DNA from: Candidatus Solibacter sp.
GTDB lineage: Bacteria; Acidobacteriota; Terriglobia; Bryobacterales; Bryobacteraceae
Assembly (NCBI GenBank): GCA_017883345.1
Contig: JADGNT010000042.1
Coordinates: 1 to 13,303 of the forward strand
Length of the DNA stretch: 13,303 bases
Reading direction: 5' to 3'
Shown here: positions 1-7,156 of the stretch, piece after piece
Numbering within the stretch: position 1 is the stretch's first letter
Layout: each line of letters starts with the position of its first letter
The notes under the pieces: generated by a model
The model's input: the letters and a program-made list of their open reading frames with translations, nothing else
What the model was told of the DNA's origin: nothing
The model's database searches: none
Position numbers and translations under genes: made by a program

Positions 1-235
1 GCCCGGCGAGCGGCCAGGAATATATCCGCAATAATAAAAATAGTCCGACCTCAACGTTAGGATGCGGAAACGTCGATTATACAGGGCGGATGGTCCGCCC
101 CCAAACCTTTGCTGCCGTTTGGCTTTCACAAACGAACGCGACCGCCCAACAGGAGTCCAAACACGGAAACGCGCCGACAGTCGCGGGCGCGGAAAATTCA
201 CGGGGCAAGCAGCGGACTGTGGTGGAATAGAGACC
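1..235. other. Upstream region of dtd, no gene seen
   Basis: The first 60 bases are AT-rich compared with the rest of the window. A TTATAC hexamer at 77-82 could be a -10 element, but I see no good -35 at the right distance. A reading frame stays open from 62 into dtd, but its first 58 residues have no resemblance to the deacylase family, so I treat this stretch as leader DNA. Two abutting hairpins at 84-122 are listed separately. Confidence 0.5.
84..122 (+). other. Two abutting perfect hairpins in the dtd leader
   Basis: GGGCGGA (84-90) pairs with TCCGCCC (94-100) around a 3-nt loop, and CCAAAC (101-106) pairs with GTTTGG (117-122) around a 10-nt loop. The second stem starts on the base after the first ends, so they could stack. 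No T-run follows, so this is not a classical intrinsic terminator. It may be a leader structure or the end of an upstream transcript. Confidence 0.4.
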
Positions 236-685
236 ATGCGGGCGGTGGTACAACGCGTGCGGCGAGTGTCGGTAACGGTCGATGGTGAAACCGTCGGCGC
301 GATTGGCCAGGGACTGCTGGTACTGCTCGGTGTCGCGCACGACGACGGCGAAAGCGACGCCGACTACCTCGCCGACAAGATCGCCGGCCTGCGCATCTTC
401 GAAGATGCCGGCGGGAAGATGAATCGCTCGGTCGTGGACCAAGGCGGCGCGGTACTGGCGGTGTCGCAATTCACGCTCTTCGGAGACGTGCGCCGCGGAA
501 AACGTCCGTCGTTCGATGCGGCCGCGCGGCCGGAGCAGGCGCTGCGGCTGTACGAATCCTTCGTGGAAAAGATTCGCGCGAAAGGATTGCGCTGCGAGAC
601 CGGAAAGTTCCAGGCAATGATGGATGTCGAATTGGTGAACGCGGGGCCGGTGACGATATTGCTGGATTCGAAGAAGGGATTCTAA
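236..685 (+). CDS. dtd: D-aminoacyl-tRNA deacylase (Dtd)
   Basis: The product is 149 aa, the usual length for the family. It hydrolyses D-amino acids, and also mischarged glycine on tRNA(Ala), from aminoacyl-tRNA in the cytoplasm, acting as a chirality proofreader. Family landmarks are present: the N-terminal MRAVVQRV strand, the SQFTLFGD motif at residues 77-84 containing the catalytic-site Thr80, the RRGKRPSF stretch at 86-93, and NAGPVT at 135-140 carrying the Gly-cisPro pair (G137-P138) that gives chiral selectivity. The Asp or Glu often found before that Gly is Ala here. I chose the ATG at 236 because the family begins exactly there and GGTGG lies just upstream; the longer frame from 62 adds unrelated sequence. 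The TAA stop shares its last two bases with the first unit of an octamer tandem repeat. The gene converges on the TonB-C gene. Confidence 0.95.
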   Translation: MRAVVQRVRRVSVTVDGETVGAIGQGLLVLLGVAHDDGESDADYLADKIAGLRIFEDAGGKMNRSVVDQGGAVLAVSQFTLFGDVRRGKRPSFDAAARPEQALRLYESFVEKIRAKGLRCETGKFQAMMDVELVNAGPVTILLDSKKGF

Positions 686-780
686 GGTTTCAAGGTTTCA
701 AGGTTTCAAGGTTTCAAGGTCTCAAGGTCTCAAGGTCTCAAGATTTCAAGGTCTCAAGGTCTCTGGTTTCTGGTTTCTGG
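684..780. repeat. Octamer tandem array AAGGTTTC/AAGGTCTC with a heptamer tail
   Basis: Ten consecutive 8-bp units run from 684 to 763: four AAGGTTTC, three AAGGTCTC, one AAGATTTC and two AAGGTCTC. Two 7-bp TGGTTTC units follow (764-777), then a partial TGG. The array begins inside the dtd stop codon. It is a simple-sequence array that could vary in length by slippage. I see no coding role. Confidence 0.9.
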
Positions 781-782
781 CA

Positions 783-863
783 GCCGCGGAGCGGCGAAAT
801 TCATTAGCCCACCGCGGCAGCGGTGGGTGAACGCGAAGCAAACCCTCCGAGCGCCAGCGGCGC
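783..863. repeat. Three-hairpin intergenic cassette, copy A
   Basis: Three perfect hairpins lie in order: GCCGC-gga-GCGGC (783-795), a 12-nt spacer, CCCACCGC-ggca-GCGGTGGG (808-827), a 23-nt spacer, and GCGCC-agc-GGCGC (851-863). Stem and spacer lengths match the cassette at 10477-10558 almost exactly, although the stem sequences differ. It lies between convergent dtd and the TonB-C gene, so it could terminate transcription in either direction, but no T-run follows. It is most simply a REP-like element or a structured RNA family member. The function is unknown. Confidence 0.7.
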
Positions 864-881
864 GACACAGACAACAACCTT

Positions 882-1922
882 CTACTGCAGGTCGCCACGC
901 TGGGGGTTGTAGTAGAAGTGGAAGCGCAACGCGAGGTATTCGCCCTTGAACTCGCTGGGCAGCGGCTGGAACGGACTCGATGAAGTAATGCCGCCGTAAG
1001 CGGCGCGGTCGAGCGCAATATCGCCCGAGGGACCGATGATGCGCAGGCCCGCCACCTGTCCGTTTTTCAAAATCGCAAACTCAATCGAGACCTTGCCGCG
1101 CTTCATGAGCGGCGCCCGGGCGACTTCCGGAATCAGGGTGTACCAGTTCTCGCGCACGACGTGCAGCACGCGCTGGAGATAGGGACCGAAGTCCACGCCC
1201 ATGGTGTCGCTCATGATGTCCATGGGGCCAACGGCGCCGTGCGGAGTTCCCTCTCCCATCCCCCACTGCCCCTCGGAGCCGCCACCGCCACCGCGCGACA
1301 TCGTCGCGGCACGGGCGGCCTGTTCGATCGCGGTACCGGCGGAAACCAGGCCGCCCCCGAAGGTAGTGCGCGGGAAGGCACTGGGCGGCGTTTCCAACTT
1401 GGCGGCGAGATTGGTGTTTTCCGGTGGACGCTGCGTACCGGGCTGTGGTGCCGGCGGTCCGGGCTGCGGCGGAGGACTGGCCTGGGCCATGGCCGGCCCG
1501 TTGCGGGGACCGGCGGGCGCGGGAGATCCGGGGCGCATCACGTCCCTCGGAGTTTCGATGGGACGGGTGTTGTCGGGATGACGCGCCATCGCGATCCGGT
1601 CCTTATCCGACAGGACGTTCGTGCTCGGGCGGACCTTGGGGTGCATCTGGTCGGACGGCATCTCCAGAAATGTCGCGTTGCGTTCGCGCAGCAGGTCTTC
1701 GGCGCTGGCGACCAGGAGACCGCCGCGCGCCGACATCCACTTGGGAGACATGGCGAGCGTGAAGGCGAGAAGCAAGTGGAAGATGAGGGAAATCCAGAAG
1801 GCCTCGCGCAGACGGGAACGCGCCAAGTCATCCTGCAGCTTGAGCAGGTGAATGGGCGAGTCGGGCGCCTCGATATCGTATTCGGGGGGCGCCGGGGCCG
1901 GCGAAATATTGAGGATCTCCAT
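882..1922 (-). CDS. TonB C-terminal-domain (energy-transducer-like) envelope protein
   Basis: The product is 346 aa. A cytoplasmic N-terminus of about 42 residues is followed by one membrane segment at about 43-59 (WISLIFHLLLAFTLAM). Next come a periplasmic linker, a Pro-rich stretch at about 129-170, a Gly-rich run at 210-216, and a TonB/TolA-like C-terminal domain from about 246 to 340 (YLQRVLHVVRENWY, then KRGKVSIEFAILKNGQV and LRIIGPSGDIALDRAA). This is the single-span layout of TonB-family proteins, which bridge the inner membrane to outer-membrane partners. No exbB or exbD homologue lies in the window, so its energising partner is unseen. The N-terminal extension before the membrane segment is longer than in classical TonB. 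The ATG at 1922 has GGAAGAAG upstream. It is the last gene of a minus-strand run and could instead be a scaffold rather than a true energy transducer. Confidence 0.85.
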   Translation of the reverse strand: MEILNISPAPAPPEYDIEAPDSPIHLLKLQDDLARSRLREAFWISLIFHLLLAFTLAMSPKWMSARGGLLVASAEDLLRERNATFLEMPSDQMHPKVRPSTNVLSDKDRIAMARHPDNTRPIETPRDVMRPGSPAPAGPRNGPAMAQASPPPQPGPPAPQPGTQRPPENTNLAAKLETPPSAFPRTTFGGGLVSAGTAIEQAARAATMSRGGGGGSEGQWGMGEGTPHGAVGPMDIMSDTMGVDFGPYLQRVLHVVRENWYTLIPEVARAPLMKRGKVSIEFAILKNGQVAGLRIIGPSGDIALDRAAYGGITSSSPFQPLPSEFKGEYLALRFHFYYNPQRGDLQ

Positions 1923-1945
1923 CAGGAACTTCTTCCGGACCGAAG

Positions 1946-2007
1946 CTGCCGGCGCGAAACAAAGCCCCGCGGAGCGGGATGCTCTTCATTTCGGGCTGAG
2001 CCGGCAG
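1946..2007 (-). promoter_or_regulatory. Leader palindrome upstream of TonB-C gene
   Basis: CTGCCGGC (1946-1953) and GCCGGCAG (2000-2007) form a perfect 8-bp inverted repeat with 46 nt between. Inside is a smaller perfect hairpin, CCCGC-gga-GCGGG (1966-1978). An alternative pairing, AGCCC (1963-1967) with GGGCT (1993-1997), is also possible. On the minus strand this lies 24-85 nt before the ATG, so it would be in the mRNA leader if transcription starts further upstream. The regulatory role is inferred only from position. Confidence 0.35.
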
Positions 2008-2128
2008 AGTTCTTCTTATTGTCTCATGGGGGCGGGCACACGTATTCCGTCTTCCCCGCACTAGGTAACCCGAATGGGCACGGCTAGTTGCGGATTGGGT
2101 GCGGGATAGAAGGACCTGCCAGGGGGTG

Positions 2129-2150
2129 CGTTTTCGATAAATAGAAAACG
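2129..2150 (-). terminator. Possible terminator hairpin after the SpoIIE-like gene
   Basis: CGTTTTC (2129-2135) and GAAAACG (2144-2150) form a perfect 7-bp stem with an 8-nt AT-rich loop, about 60 bp past the stop of the SpoIIE-like gene. The stem is AT-rich and no T-run follows on the minus strand, so termination is only a possibility. Confidence 0.3.
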
Positions 2151-2165
2151 GCGAAAAGCACTTTT

Positions 2166-2186
2166 GATTGTCGATTGACGATTGCA
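2166..2186. repeat. Heptamer array GATTGNC
   Basis: Three consecutive 7-bp units, GATTGTC, GATTGAC and GATTGCA, lie 24 bp past the stop codon of the SpoIIE-like gene. This is one of several period-7 arrays that occur just after genes in this window. Confidence 0.6.
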
Positions 2187-2209
2187 AATCGGATTACTGA
2201 ACGAGTGAC

Positions 2210-3025
2210 TCAGGCCTTCGCAGCGGCTGTGGCGGAACGGACGATGGCCAGGGCAGTTGCGTCGTTGGCGCTGAAGGGGTCTTCCTCACCCACGGTGCGC
2301 GGTCCGCCGGGCACAAACCGGTGCTTGGGACGGCTCTCTATGAAGTTGCGCACCGATTCGTGCACGGCGACGCACAACTGCTGGCCATCGGTGAGCGGCG
2401 TTGCGGCAAGGGTCTGGCTCACCCGGTCCAATCCATATTCCTCGCCACCCGCCTTGGCTTCCACCAGGCCGCGCGAAACCAGCAGCAGCGCGGAGCCTTC
2501 CGACATGACACAAATATTCGCGTCGTGGGTGGCGTGCGAAAACAATCCGAGTGGCAGGCCGCTGGCGGGCAACGGGTTCACGCCGGCGCCGTCCTTCAGC
2601 AGCGGAGGAATATGGCCGGCATTGATGTACCAGAGCGTACCGGCGACCTCGTTGTAGGAAGCGAGGATACCGGGGGCGCAGCGGACACCGCCCGCCGCCG
2701 TAATAATGGCGCGGTTGATTTCGAGGAGCAACTGGGAGACAGCGACAGACTCGTTGACGTCGTCGATGGCGAAAAGGTCGGCGGCAGCGCGAAACGTTTC
2801 CTGCACCGCGGCGGCGATGTTGAGCGCCTCGGCGCGGCGTCCGGCAATGTCCAGCATGAGCATGAGCAGGCGCGGACCGGCGGAAATGTAGTCGTAGTAA
2901 TCGCCGCCCTGGCGCGCGCCGCGATAAAGCGCACCGACAGTGATGGAACTCAACTGCGGAGCCTGCGGGCGCTCCGGGGTGCGCATCGTTCCTTTTGCTG
3001 CAGTCTTAGCGAAGGGAATCTTCAT
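2210..3025 (-). CDS. SpoIIE/PP2C-like serine phosphatase, degenerate active site
   Basis: The product is 271 aa from the ATG at 3025; an in-frame TTG at 3049 would add eight residues. Numbered from the TTG, the fold landmarks of PPM/SpoIIE phosphatases appear in order: GGDYYDY at 48-54, LDIAG at 66-70, a long helical middle, WYINAGHIPPLL at 140-151, LPLGLF at 165-170, GLVEA at 194-198 and NDATALAIVR at 262-271. Such enzymes remove phosphate from serine or threonine, often on anti-anti-sigma factors. Acidic metal-site positions D50, D67 and D263 are kept. However, the usual GHG after DVS is replaced by GRR, and the Asp expected in the TDG motif is R193. Activity may therefore be weak or lost. 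No PAS, GAF, HAMP or receiver domain precedes the phosphatase domain. It lies 90 bp after the TPR peptidase on the same strand, so co-transcription is plausible. Confidence 0.85.
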   Translation of the reverse strand: MKIPFAKTAAKGTMRTPERPQAPQLSSITVGALYRGARQGGDYYDYISAGPRLLMLMLDIAGRRAEALNIAAAVQETFRAAADLFAIDDVNESVAVSQLLLEINRAIITAAGGVRCAPGILASYNEVAGTLWYINAGHIPPLLKDGAGVNPLPASGLPLGLFSHATHDANICVMSEGSALLLVSRGLVEAKAGGEEYGLDRVSQTLAATPLTDGQQLCVAVHESVRNFIESRPKHRFVPGGPRTVGEEDPFSANDATALAIVRSATAAAKA

Positions 3026-3064
3026 GACGGGGCCTGACGTGCGGGCCAAATTATCACAGGCAGT

Positions 3065-3106
3065 CGCCAGCCGCCAGTCGCAAGTCGCGAGTGCTGAGTC
3101 GCTGCC
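3065..3106. repeat. Degenerate heptamer array after the TPR-peptidase gene
   Basis: Six 7-bp units in register (CGCCAGC, CGCCAGT, CGCAAGT, CGCGAGT, GCTGAGT, CGCTGCC) lie between the two minus-strand genes, ending 9 bp from the stop codon of the TPR peptidase. The units drift in sequence but keep the period. Confidence 0.6.
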
Positions 3107-3115
3107 CGCTGACGG

Positions 3116-4576
3116 CTACTTTCCATATTTCACTTTCAAGTAACGGCCAATCGATTCTTCCAGCCCCGAGTATCCCTCGCGGATGGTCACGCGCAAAGCC
3201 GACTCCGTGGAACTGCCCTCACCGATTTTCTGCAAGATCGACTCCAGTTCCGGCATCCCGTACGTGTCGCGAATATACTCGGCGGCGGCGAGGGATTCAT
3301 CGTAGGCGAGAACGGCTTCAAAGGGCGAAAAGCTGAGGAATGAAAGTTCCAGGCCGTTGAGCGGAATCTGCTGGCCCATCGCGTAAAGCTGCGCCAGGCG
3401 CGGGCCGCGGGTGGTACCGGAAGTGCGCGGCTCCATCAATTGCGCGATCCCCTCGTTCAGCCATTGCGGGCAGCGTCCGCCGGCAATCTGGCTGATGAAG
3501 GAGTGTGTCAGCTCGTGGCGGAGGACGCGGCGAAGTTCGGGCGTGACCTCGGTTACGCCCTGGATGGGGATGCGGAGGCGGCCGTCGTTGATGGCGCCCG
3601 ACCACGCCGGGGCCTGGGTTACGTCGAAGAACGCCTGGTTGGTGTACAGCGAGACCGGAATGCTCGAGCGGGGCGAAACTCCGAGTGCGTTGACCAGATC
3701 ACCGTAGGCCTTTTCGAGTTCAGCCTGGATGCTGGCACGAACGCCGTCCTCGATGCTGGCGCCCTCGAAGTGCACAACGAAGTGTCCGGTTTCGGCCTGG
3801 CGAAAGTCAGACTCGGCCTTCTCTTCGCGCTCGGCCTTGGCGACGTAAGCCTTGAGGGTTTCGTCCGGACGCAATTCCAGGGCGCGCTTCCATGCGCGGA
3901 TGGCGTGTCCGTCGCCGTTGGAGCCGTAGTAGGCAAAACCGAGGACCGTCAAGGCATCGGCCGAGTTGGGCGCCAGGCGAGCGGCGCGTTCGGCGAAGGG
4001 GACGGCTTCCGAGGCGCGGCCCAGTTGAACCAGGGTCGCGGCGTAGTGGCTCAGGATGGTGTCGTTTTGCGGCGCGAAGGTGAGCGCGCGCTCGAAGTAA
4101 AAGCGCGCGCGGTCGCGATTGCCGCGCTCAAACTGGAAGCGTCCGGCGGCAAAGAAGCCGGCGGCGGTCGAATCGGAATTGCCGGCGCGCTCCAGCAAGG
4201 CGAGGGCTTCGTCGTCCACCTTGCCGTCGCGAATGATGCGCGAGGCCAGGCGGTCCGCCGCCGGCAGGCCGCGCGAGGGAGTGGTGGGAAGCAGCTCGGG
4301 ATCCTGGACCAGGGCGCCCGATTCACGGCCGGGCCGCACGGCGTCACCGGAAAGCGGCCGGGATGGCTCGTTTTCAATGCGATCCACGAGCGACTTCGGA
4401 ATTGCGTAGCGGTCCTCGCCGATGGTGTACTGGATGCGGCCGTTCTTCTCCGATACCGAATCGGCGACAATGGTGTGGCCGTTCTTCAAATAGATAGTGA
4501 CATCCGCCAGACAAGGGATGGCGAAGACGAGAACGGCGATTACGCAGGATCGGCGCACAGGCGCGCATTCTAGCAT
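3116..4576 (-). CDS. Secreted TPR protein with peptidase-MA-like zinc protease domain
   Basis: The product is 486 aa. A short positively charged N-terminus (VRRS) is followed by a hydrophobic signal stretch at about 11-24, so export is likely. Residues 25-68 look like a small beta-rich domain (TIYLKNGHTIVADS, then RYAIPKSLVDRIE). TPR-like helices run from about 135 to 245. The C-terminal half holds HELTH at 354-358 and WLNEGIAQLME at 372-382, where E375 is the likely third zinc ligand. This fits the gluzincin-type peptidase-MA family, suggesting a periplasmic or extracellular metalloprotease; the substrate is unknown. The ATG at 4576 lies only 27 bp from the divergent M1 peptidase start, so the two secreted peptidases may share a control region. 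It is the first gene of the minus-strand run 4576-882. Confidence 0.87.
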   Translation of the reverse strand: MLECAPVRRSCVIAVLVFAIPCLADVTIYLKNGHTIVADSVSEKNGRIQYTIGEDRYAIPKSLVDRIENEPSRPLSGDAVRPGRESGALVQDPELLPTTPSRGLPAADRLASRIIRDGKVDDEALALLERAGNSDSTAAGFFAAGRFQFERGNRDRARFYFERALTFAPQNDTILSHYAATLVQLGRASEAVPFAERAARLAPNSADALTVLGFAYYGSNGDGHAIRAWKRALELRPDETLKAYVAKAEREEKAESDFRQAETGHFVVHFEGASIEDGVRASIQAELEKAYGDLVNALGVSPRSSIPVSLYTNQAFFDVTQAPAWSGAINDGRLRIPIQGVTEVTPELRRVLRHELTHSFISQIAGGRCPQWLNEGIAQLMEPRTSGTTRGPRLAQLYAMGQQIPLNGLELSFLSFSPFEAVLAYDESLAAAEYIRDTYGMPELESILQKIGEGSSTESALRVTIREGYSGLEESIGRYLKVKYGK

Positions 4577-4603
4577 TGTGAGAAGGACCTGAGAACGGTA
4601 GCG

Positions 4604-7156
4604 ATGGAACGAGAGTCACAATCATTCCAGTTACTTTTTTGTTTGCGTCTCGTGCTGAAACGGAACAACCCCTGGACTCGCTCGGTTGCGGCGCTCGCGG
4701 TCACCCTGTTTCTTTGTGCGGGCGCGGCAGCGCAGATTCTCGAGAACCCGCCGCAGCCCGCGACGTCGGCGCCGCAGGCCCCGAGCACGCACGCGGGTCC
4801 GCCGGAAATCAGCGGCCCCGGCACGGCGCTGTACCGGAAACTGGCGGGCGCCCGTCTGGACCCGAAGGCGGTGTACTCGGTGCGCGACGCGTCGCTCGAT
4901 CGCGAAGACCTGCACATCACGCTGGAGGACGGCATCATCGGCTTCCTGGAGAGCGTGGACGGACACGTGACCGGCGCCTTCTTCGAGGGCGTGGGCGACA
5001 TCCTTGTCTTCCCTCCCGACCAGGCGGAACGCGGATCGCTGGCGCTGTTCACCGGCACGGCGGTCATGGAGGAGAAATTCACCTCCGCGTATTTCCGCTT
5101 CAACGACGACACCTTCGCGCAACTGCAGCCGCACCTGAATCCAGCGGAAGAGCCGCAGGCGTTTCTCGATAAGTGGAGCGCCCCGGCCAAGACGCTGGCC
5201 GAATCCGACACGCTGCGCCTGATGGCCAGCTACCTGAACCAGCCGCCGCCCGCCGGAGATCGCATGTTGCGCGCGCGCATGCAATCGCCAAAGCTCGGCG
5301 TGTTTGACGTTTACTTCGACACGCTCTCGGCCGAGCAGATCGCGCTCTTCCGTTTTAGTTACGGAGAGGGTGGGGTCGGGTATTACGACGTGCTGACCTC
5401 GTTTCCCATGCGCTCGGCGCGGCGGAGCGAGCGCTCGGGTGAAGCGGAGCGGAGCCTGGTGGAGAGCGTGACCACCCTCAATCGTCTGCGCATTCACAGC
5501 TACGTCGTGGACTCGAAAGTGGCGCCGCCCCAGACGCTGTCGGCGGAAGCGAAGCTCGACATCGAGGTGCGACAGAGCGGCGACCGGCTGCTGTTCTTCG
5601 AATTGTCGCGTTATCTCAAGGTACAAAAGGTCGAGGTAGACGGCAGGCCGCTGGAATTCCTGCAGAACATCGCCATCGAGGGCAGTGCGCTGGCGCGGCG
5701 CGGCAACGACGTCGTCGCGGTCATGGTCCCCGAGACGCTGAAGGCGGGCCAGCGTTTTCGCATGAGTTTCACCTACACGGGGGACGTGCTGTCGGACGCG
5801 GGCAACGGGCTGCTGTATGTCGGGGCACGAGGTATCTGGTTCCCGAACCGCGGCATGGTGATGGCGGGATTCGACCTGAAGTTCCGCTATCCGTCGGACT
5901 GGACACTGGTGGCGACGGGAAAGCGCGCGGAGCAGACCTCCGAAGGCGGCATGACCACGTCGCACTGGATTTCGGAACGCCCGTTGCCGGTAGCGGGCTT
6001 CAACCTGGGGCGCTACACGTCGGCGACCGCCAAAAGCGGCGACGTCCAGGTGGAAGCCTACGCGACGGCGGGCGTGGAACACGATTTCCTGGCACGACCT
6101 TCCGCTAACACGGCGGCGCCTGCACCCGCGCAGGACGCACCCGATCCGGCGCGCAATGCGAGCCGGGTGGCCGAGCAGGCCGCGCACGCCATCGATTACT
6201 TCGCGCGCGAATTCGGACCATTTCCCTACTCATCGCTGGCGTTGACGCAGATGCCCGGCAATTACGGCCAAGCCTGGCCGGGACTGGTGTTCCTGTCGAG
6301 CCTGGCGTACCTGTCGCGCGACGAGCTGGTCAAGGCCCGGATGAAGCCGGGCGACACGCTGCTCTACAGCGAGTTCATGACGCCGCACGAGACGGCGCAC
6401 CAGTGGTGGGGCGACCTGATCGGCTGGAAAAGCTATCGCGATCAGTGGCTGGTGGAGGCGCTCGCCAATTACTCGGCCGTGCTCGCGCTGGAGAAGGACC
6501 ACGCCGAGGACTGCAAGTACTTCCTCGAATACTACCGCCAGCATCTTCTCACCAGGAATGCCGGCGAAGAGGAGAACGCGAAGGCTGGGCCGGTGACGCT
6601 GGGGCAGCGGCTGAACTCGTCGCATTTCCCGAACGGATTCAATATCGTGAGCTACGGGCGCGGCACCTGGCTTCTGCACATGTTGCGCACGCTGCTCGAC
6701 GATGGCGCCAAGCTGTCGCAGCGTCCCGCCGGCGAAGCGCCGTTCCTGCGCGTGCTGGGCAAGCTGCGCGAGCGTTACCAGGGACGGGAAATCTCCACCC
6801 GTGAATTTCAGATGCTGGTGGAGGAGGAGCTGCCGGCGTCGGTGCGTTACGAAGACCGGGCATCGCTGGACTGGTTCTTCGACGGCTGGGTCAACGGCAG
6901 CGCGATCCCGAAACTCGAGCTGAAAGATGTGCGCATCAACCGCAAGTCCGCGACGGCGACGGCGACGATCCTGCAAAAGGAAGCACCCGAACAGCTGGTC
7001 ACGTCGGTGCCATTGTATGCGGAAACCGCGGCGGGGCTGAAGCTGGTGGCGCGTGTGTTCGCGGATGGACCCGACACCAAGTTGCGGATCAACGTGCCGA
7101 AAGGTACGCGCAAGCTGGTCCTGGATCCGTACAGGACAATATTGACAAGGCCGTAG
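4604..7156 (+). CDS. Secreted M1-family metallopeptidase-like protein
   Basis: The product is 850 aa. A signal peptide at about residues 17-43 (hydrophobic VAALAVTLFLCAGAAA, then Q) indicates export. The N-terminal about 300 residues form a domain I do not recognise beyond its occurrence in such proteins, followed by an M1-like beta-rich region. The zinc motif HETAHQWWG starts at residue 595 (H595, E596, H599) and is followed 19 residues later by E618 in WLVEALANY, the classic HExxH-x18-E. Y684 in SYGRGTWLLHML is the likely transition-state Tyr. The aminopeptidase signature GxMEN is absent; its place is taken by MPGNYGQAWPG at about 550. The ATG at 4604 starts well before the signal peptide and has a poor ribosome site. 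A GTG at 4652 would give a more compact signal peptide and leave 75 bp for the divergent promoters. The stop codon directly abuts the stop of the convergent antitoxin gene. Confidence 0.9.
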   Translation: MERESQSFQLLFCLRLVLKRNNPWTRSVAALAVTLFLCAGAAAQILENPPQPATSAPQAPSTHAGPPEISGPGTALYRKLAGARLDPKAVYSVRDASLDREDLHITLEDGIIGFLESVDGHVTGAFFEGVGDILVFPPDQAERGSLALFTGTAVMEEKFTSAYFRFNDDTFAQLQPHLNPAEEPQAFLDKWSAPAKTLAESDTLRLMASYLNQPPPAGDRMLRARMQSPKLGVFDVYFDTLSAEQIALFRFSYGEGGVGYYDVLTSFPMRSARRSERSGEAERSLVESVTTLNRLRIHSYVVDSKVAPPQTLSAEAKLDIEVRQSGDRLLFFELSRYLKVQKVEVDGRPLEFLQNIAIEGSALARRGNDVVAVMVPETLKAGQRFRMSFTYTGDVLSDAGNGLLYVGARGIWFPNRGMVMAGFDLKFRYPSDWTLVATGKRAEQTSEGGMTTSHWISERPLPVAGFNLGRYTSATAKSGDVQVEAYATAGVEHDFLARPSANTAAPAPAQDAPDPARNASRVAEQAAHAIDYFAREFGPFPYSSLALTQMPGNYGQAWPGLVFLSSLAYLSRDELVKARMKPGDTLLYSEFMTPHETAHQWWGDLIGWKSYRDQWLVEALANYSAVLALEKDHAEDCKYFLEYYRQHLLTRNAGEEENAKAGPVTLGQRLNSSHFPNGFNIVSYGRGTWLLHMLRTLLDDGAKLSQRPAGEAPFLRVLGKLRERYQGREISTREFQMLVEEELPASVRYEDRASLDWFFDGWVNGSAIPKLELKDVRINRKSATATATILQKEAPEQLVTSVPLYAETAAGLKLVARVFADGPDTKLRINVPKGTRKLVLDPYRTILTRP

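Larger units (their letters stand above)
1923..2209. other. Intergenic region between SpoIIE-like and TonB-C genes
   Basis: This stretch carries no credible gene. It holds the leader of the TonB-C gene with a palindromic structure at 1946-2007, a 7-bp hairpin at 2129-2150, and a heptamer array at 2166-2186 just past the stop of the SpoIIE-like gene. No convincing promoter hexamers were recognised. Confidence 0.5.

Noticed and set aside
62..235. N-terminal extension of Dtd by 58 residues
   Set aside because: Dtd proteins start at the MRAVVQRV strand; the extension is unrelated and contains hairpin DNA.
3440..4573. Plus-strand reading frame of about 377 codons opposite the TPR peptidase
   Set aside because: It is an antisense shadow of the well-supported minus-strand gene; its residues are low-complexity Gly/Arg/Val.
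4631..6187. Long minus-strand reading frame (about 518 codons) antisense to the M1 gene
   Set aside because: Its translation is Arg/His-rich with no family resemblance, while the plus strand has a clear zinc protease. High GC makes such antisense frames common.
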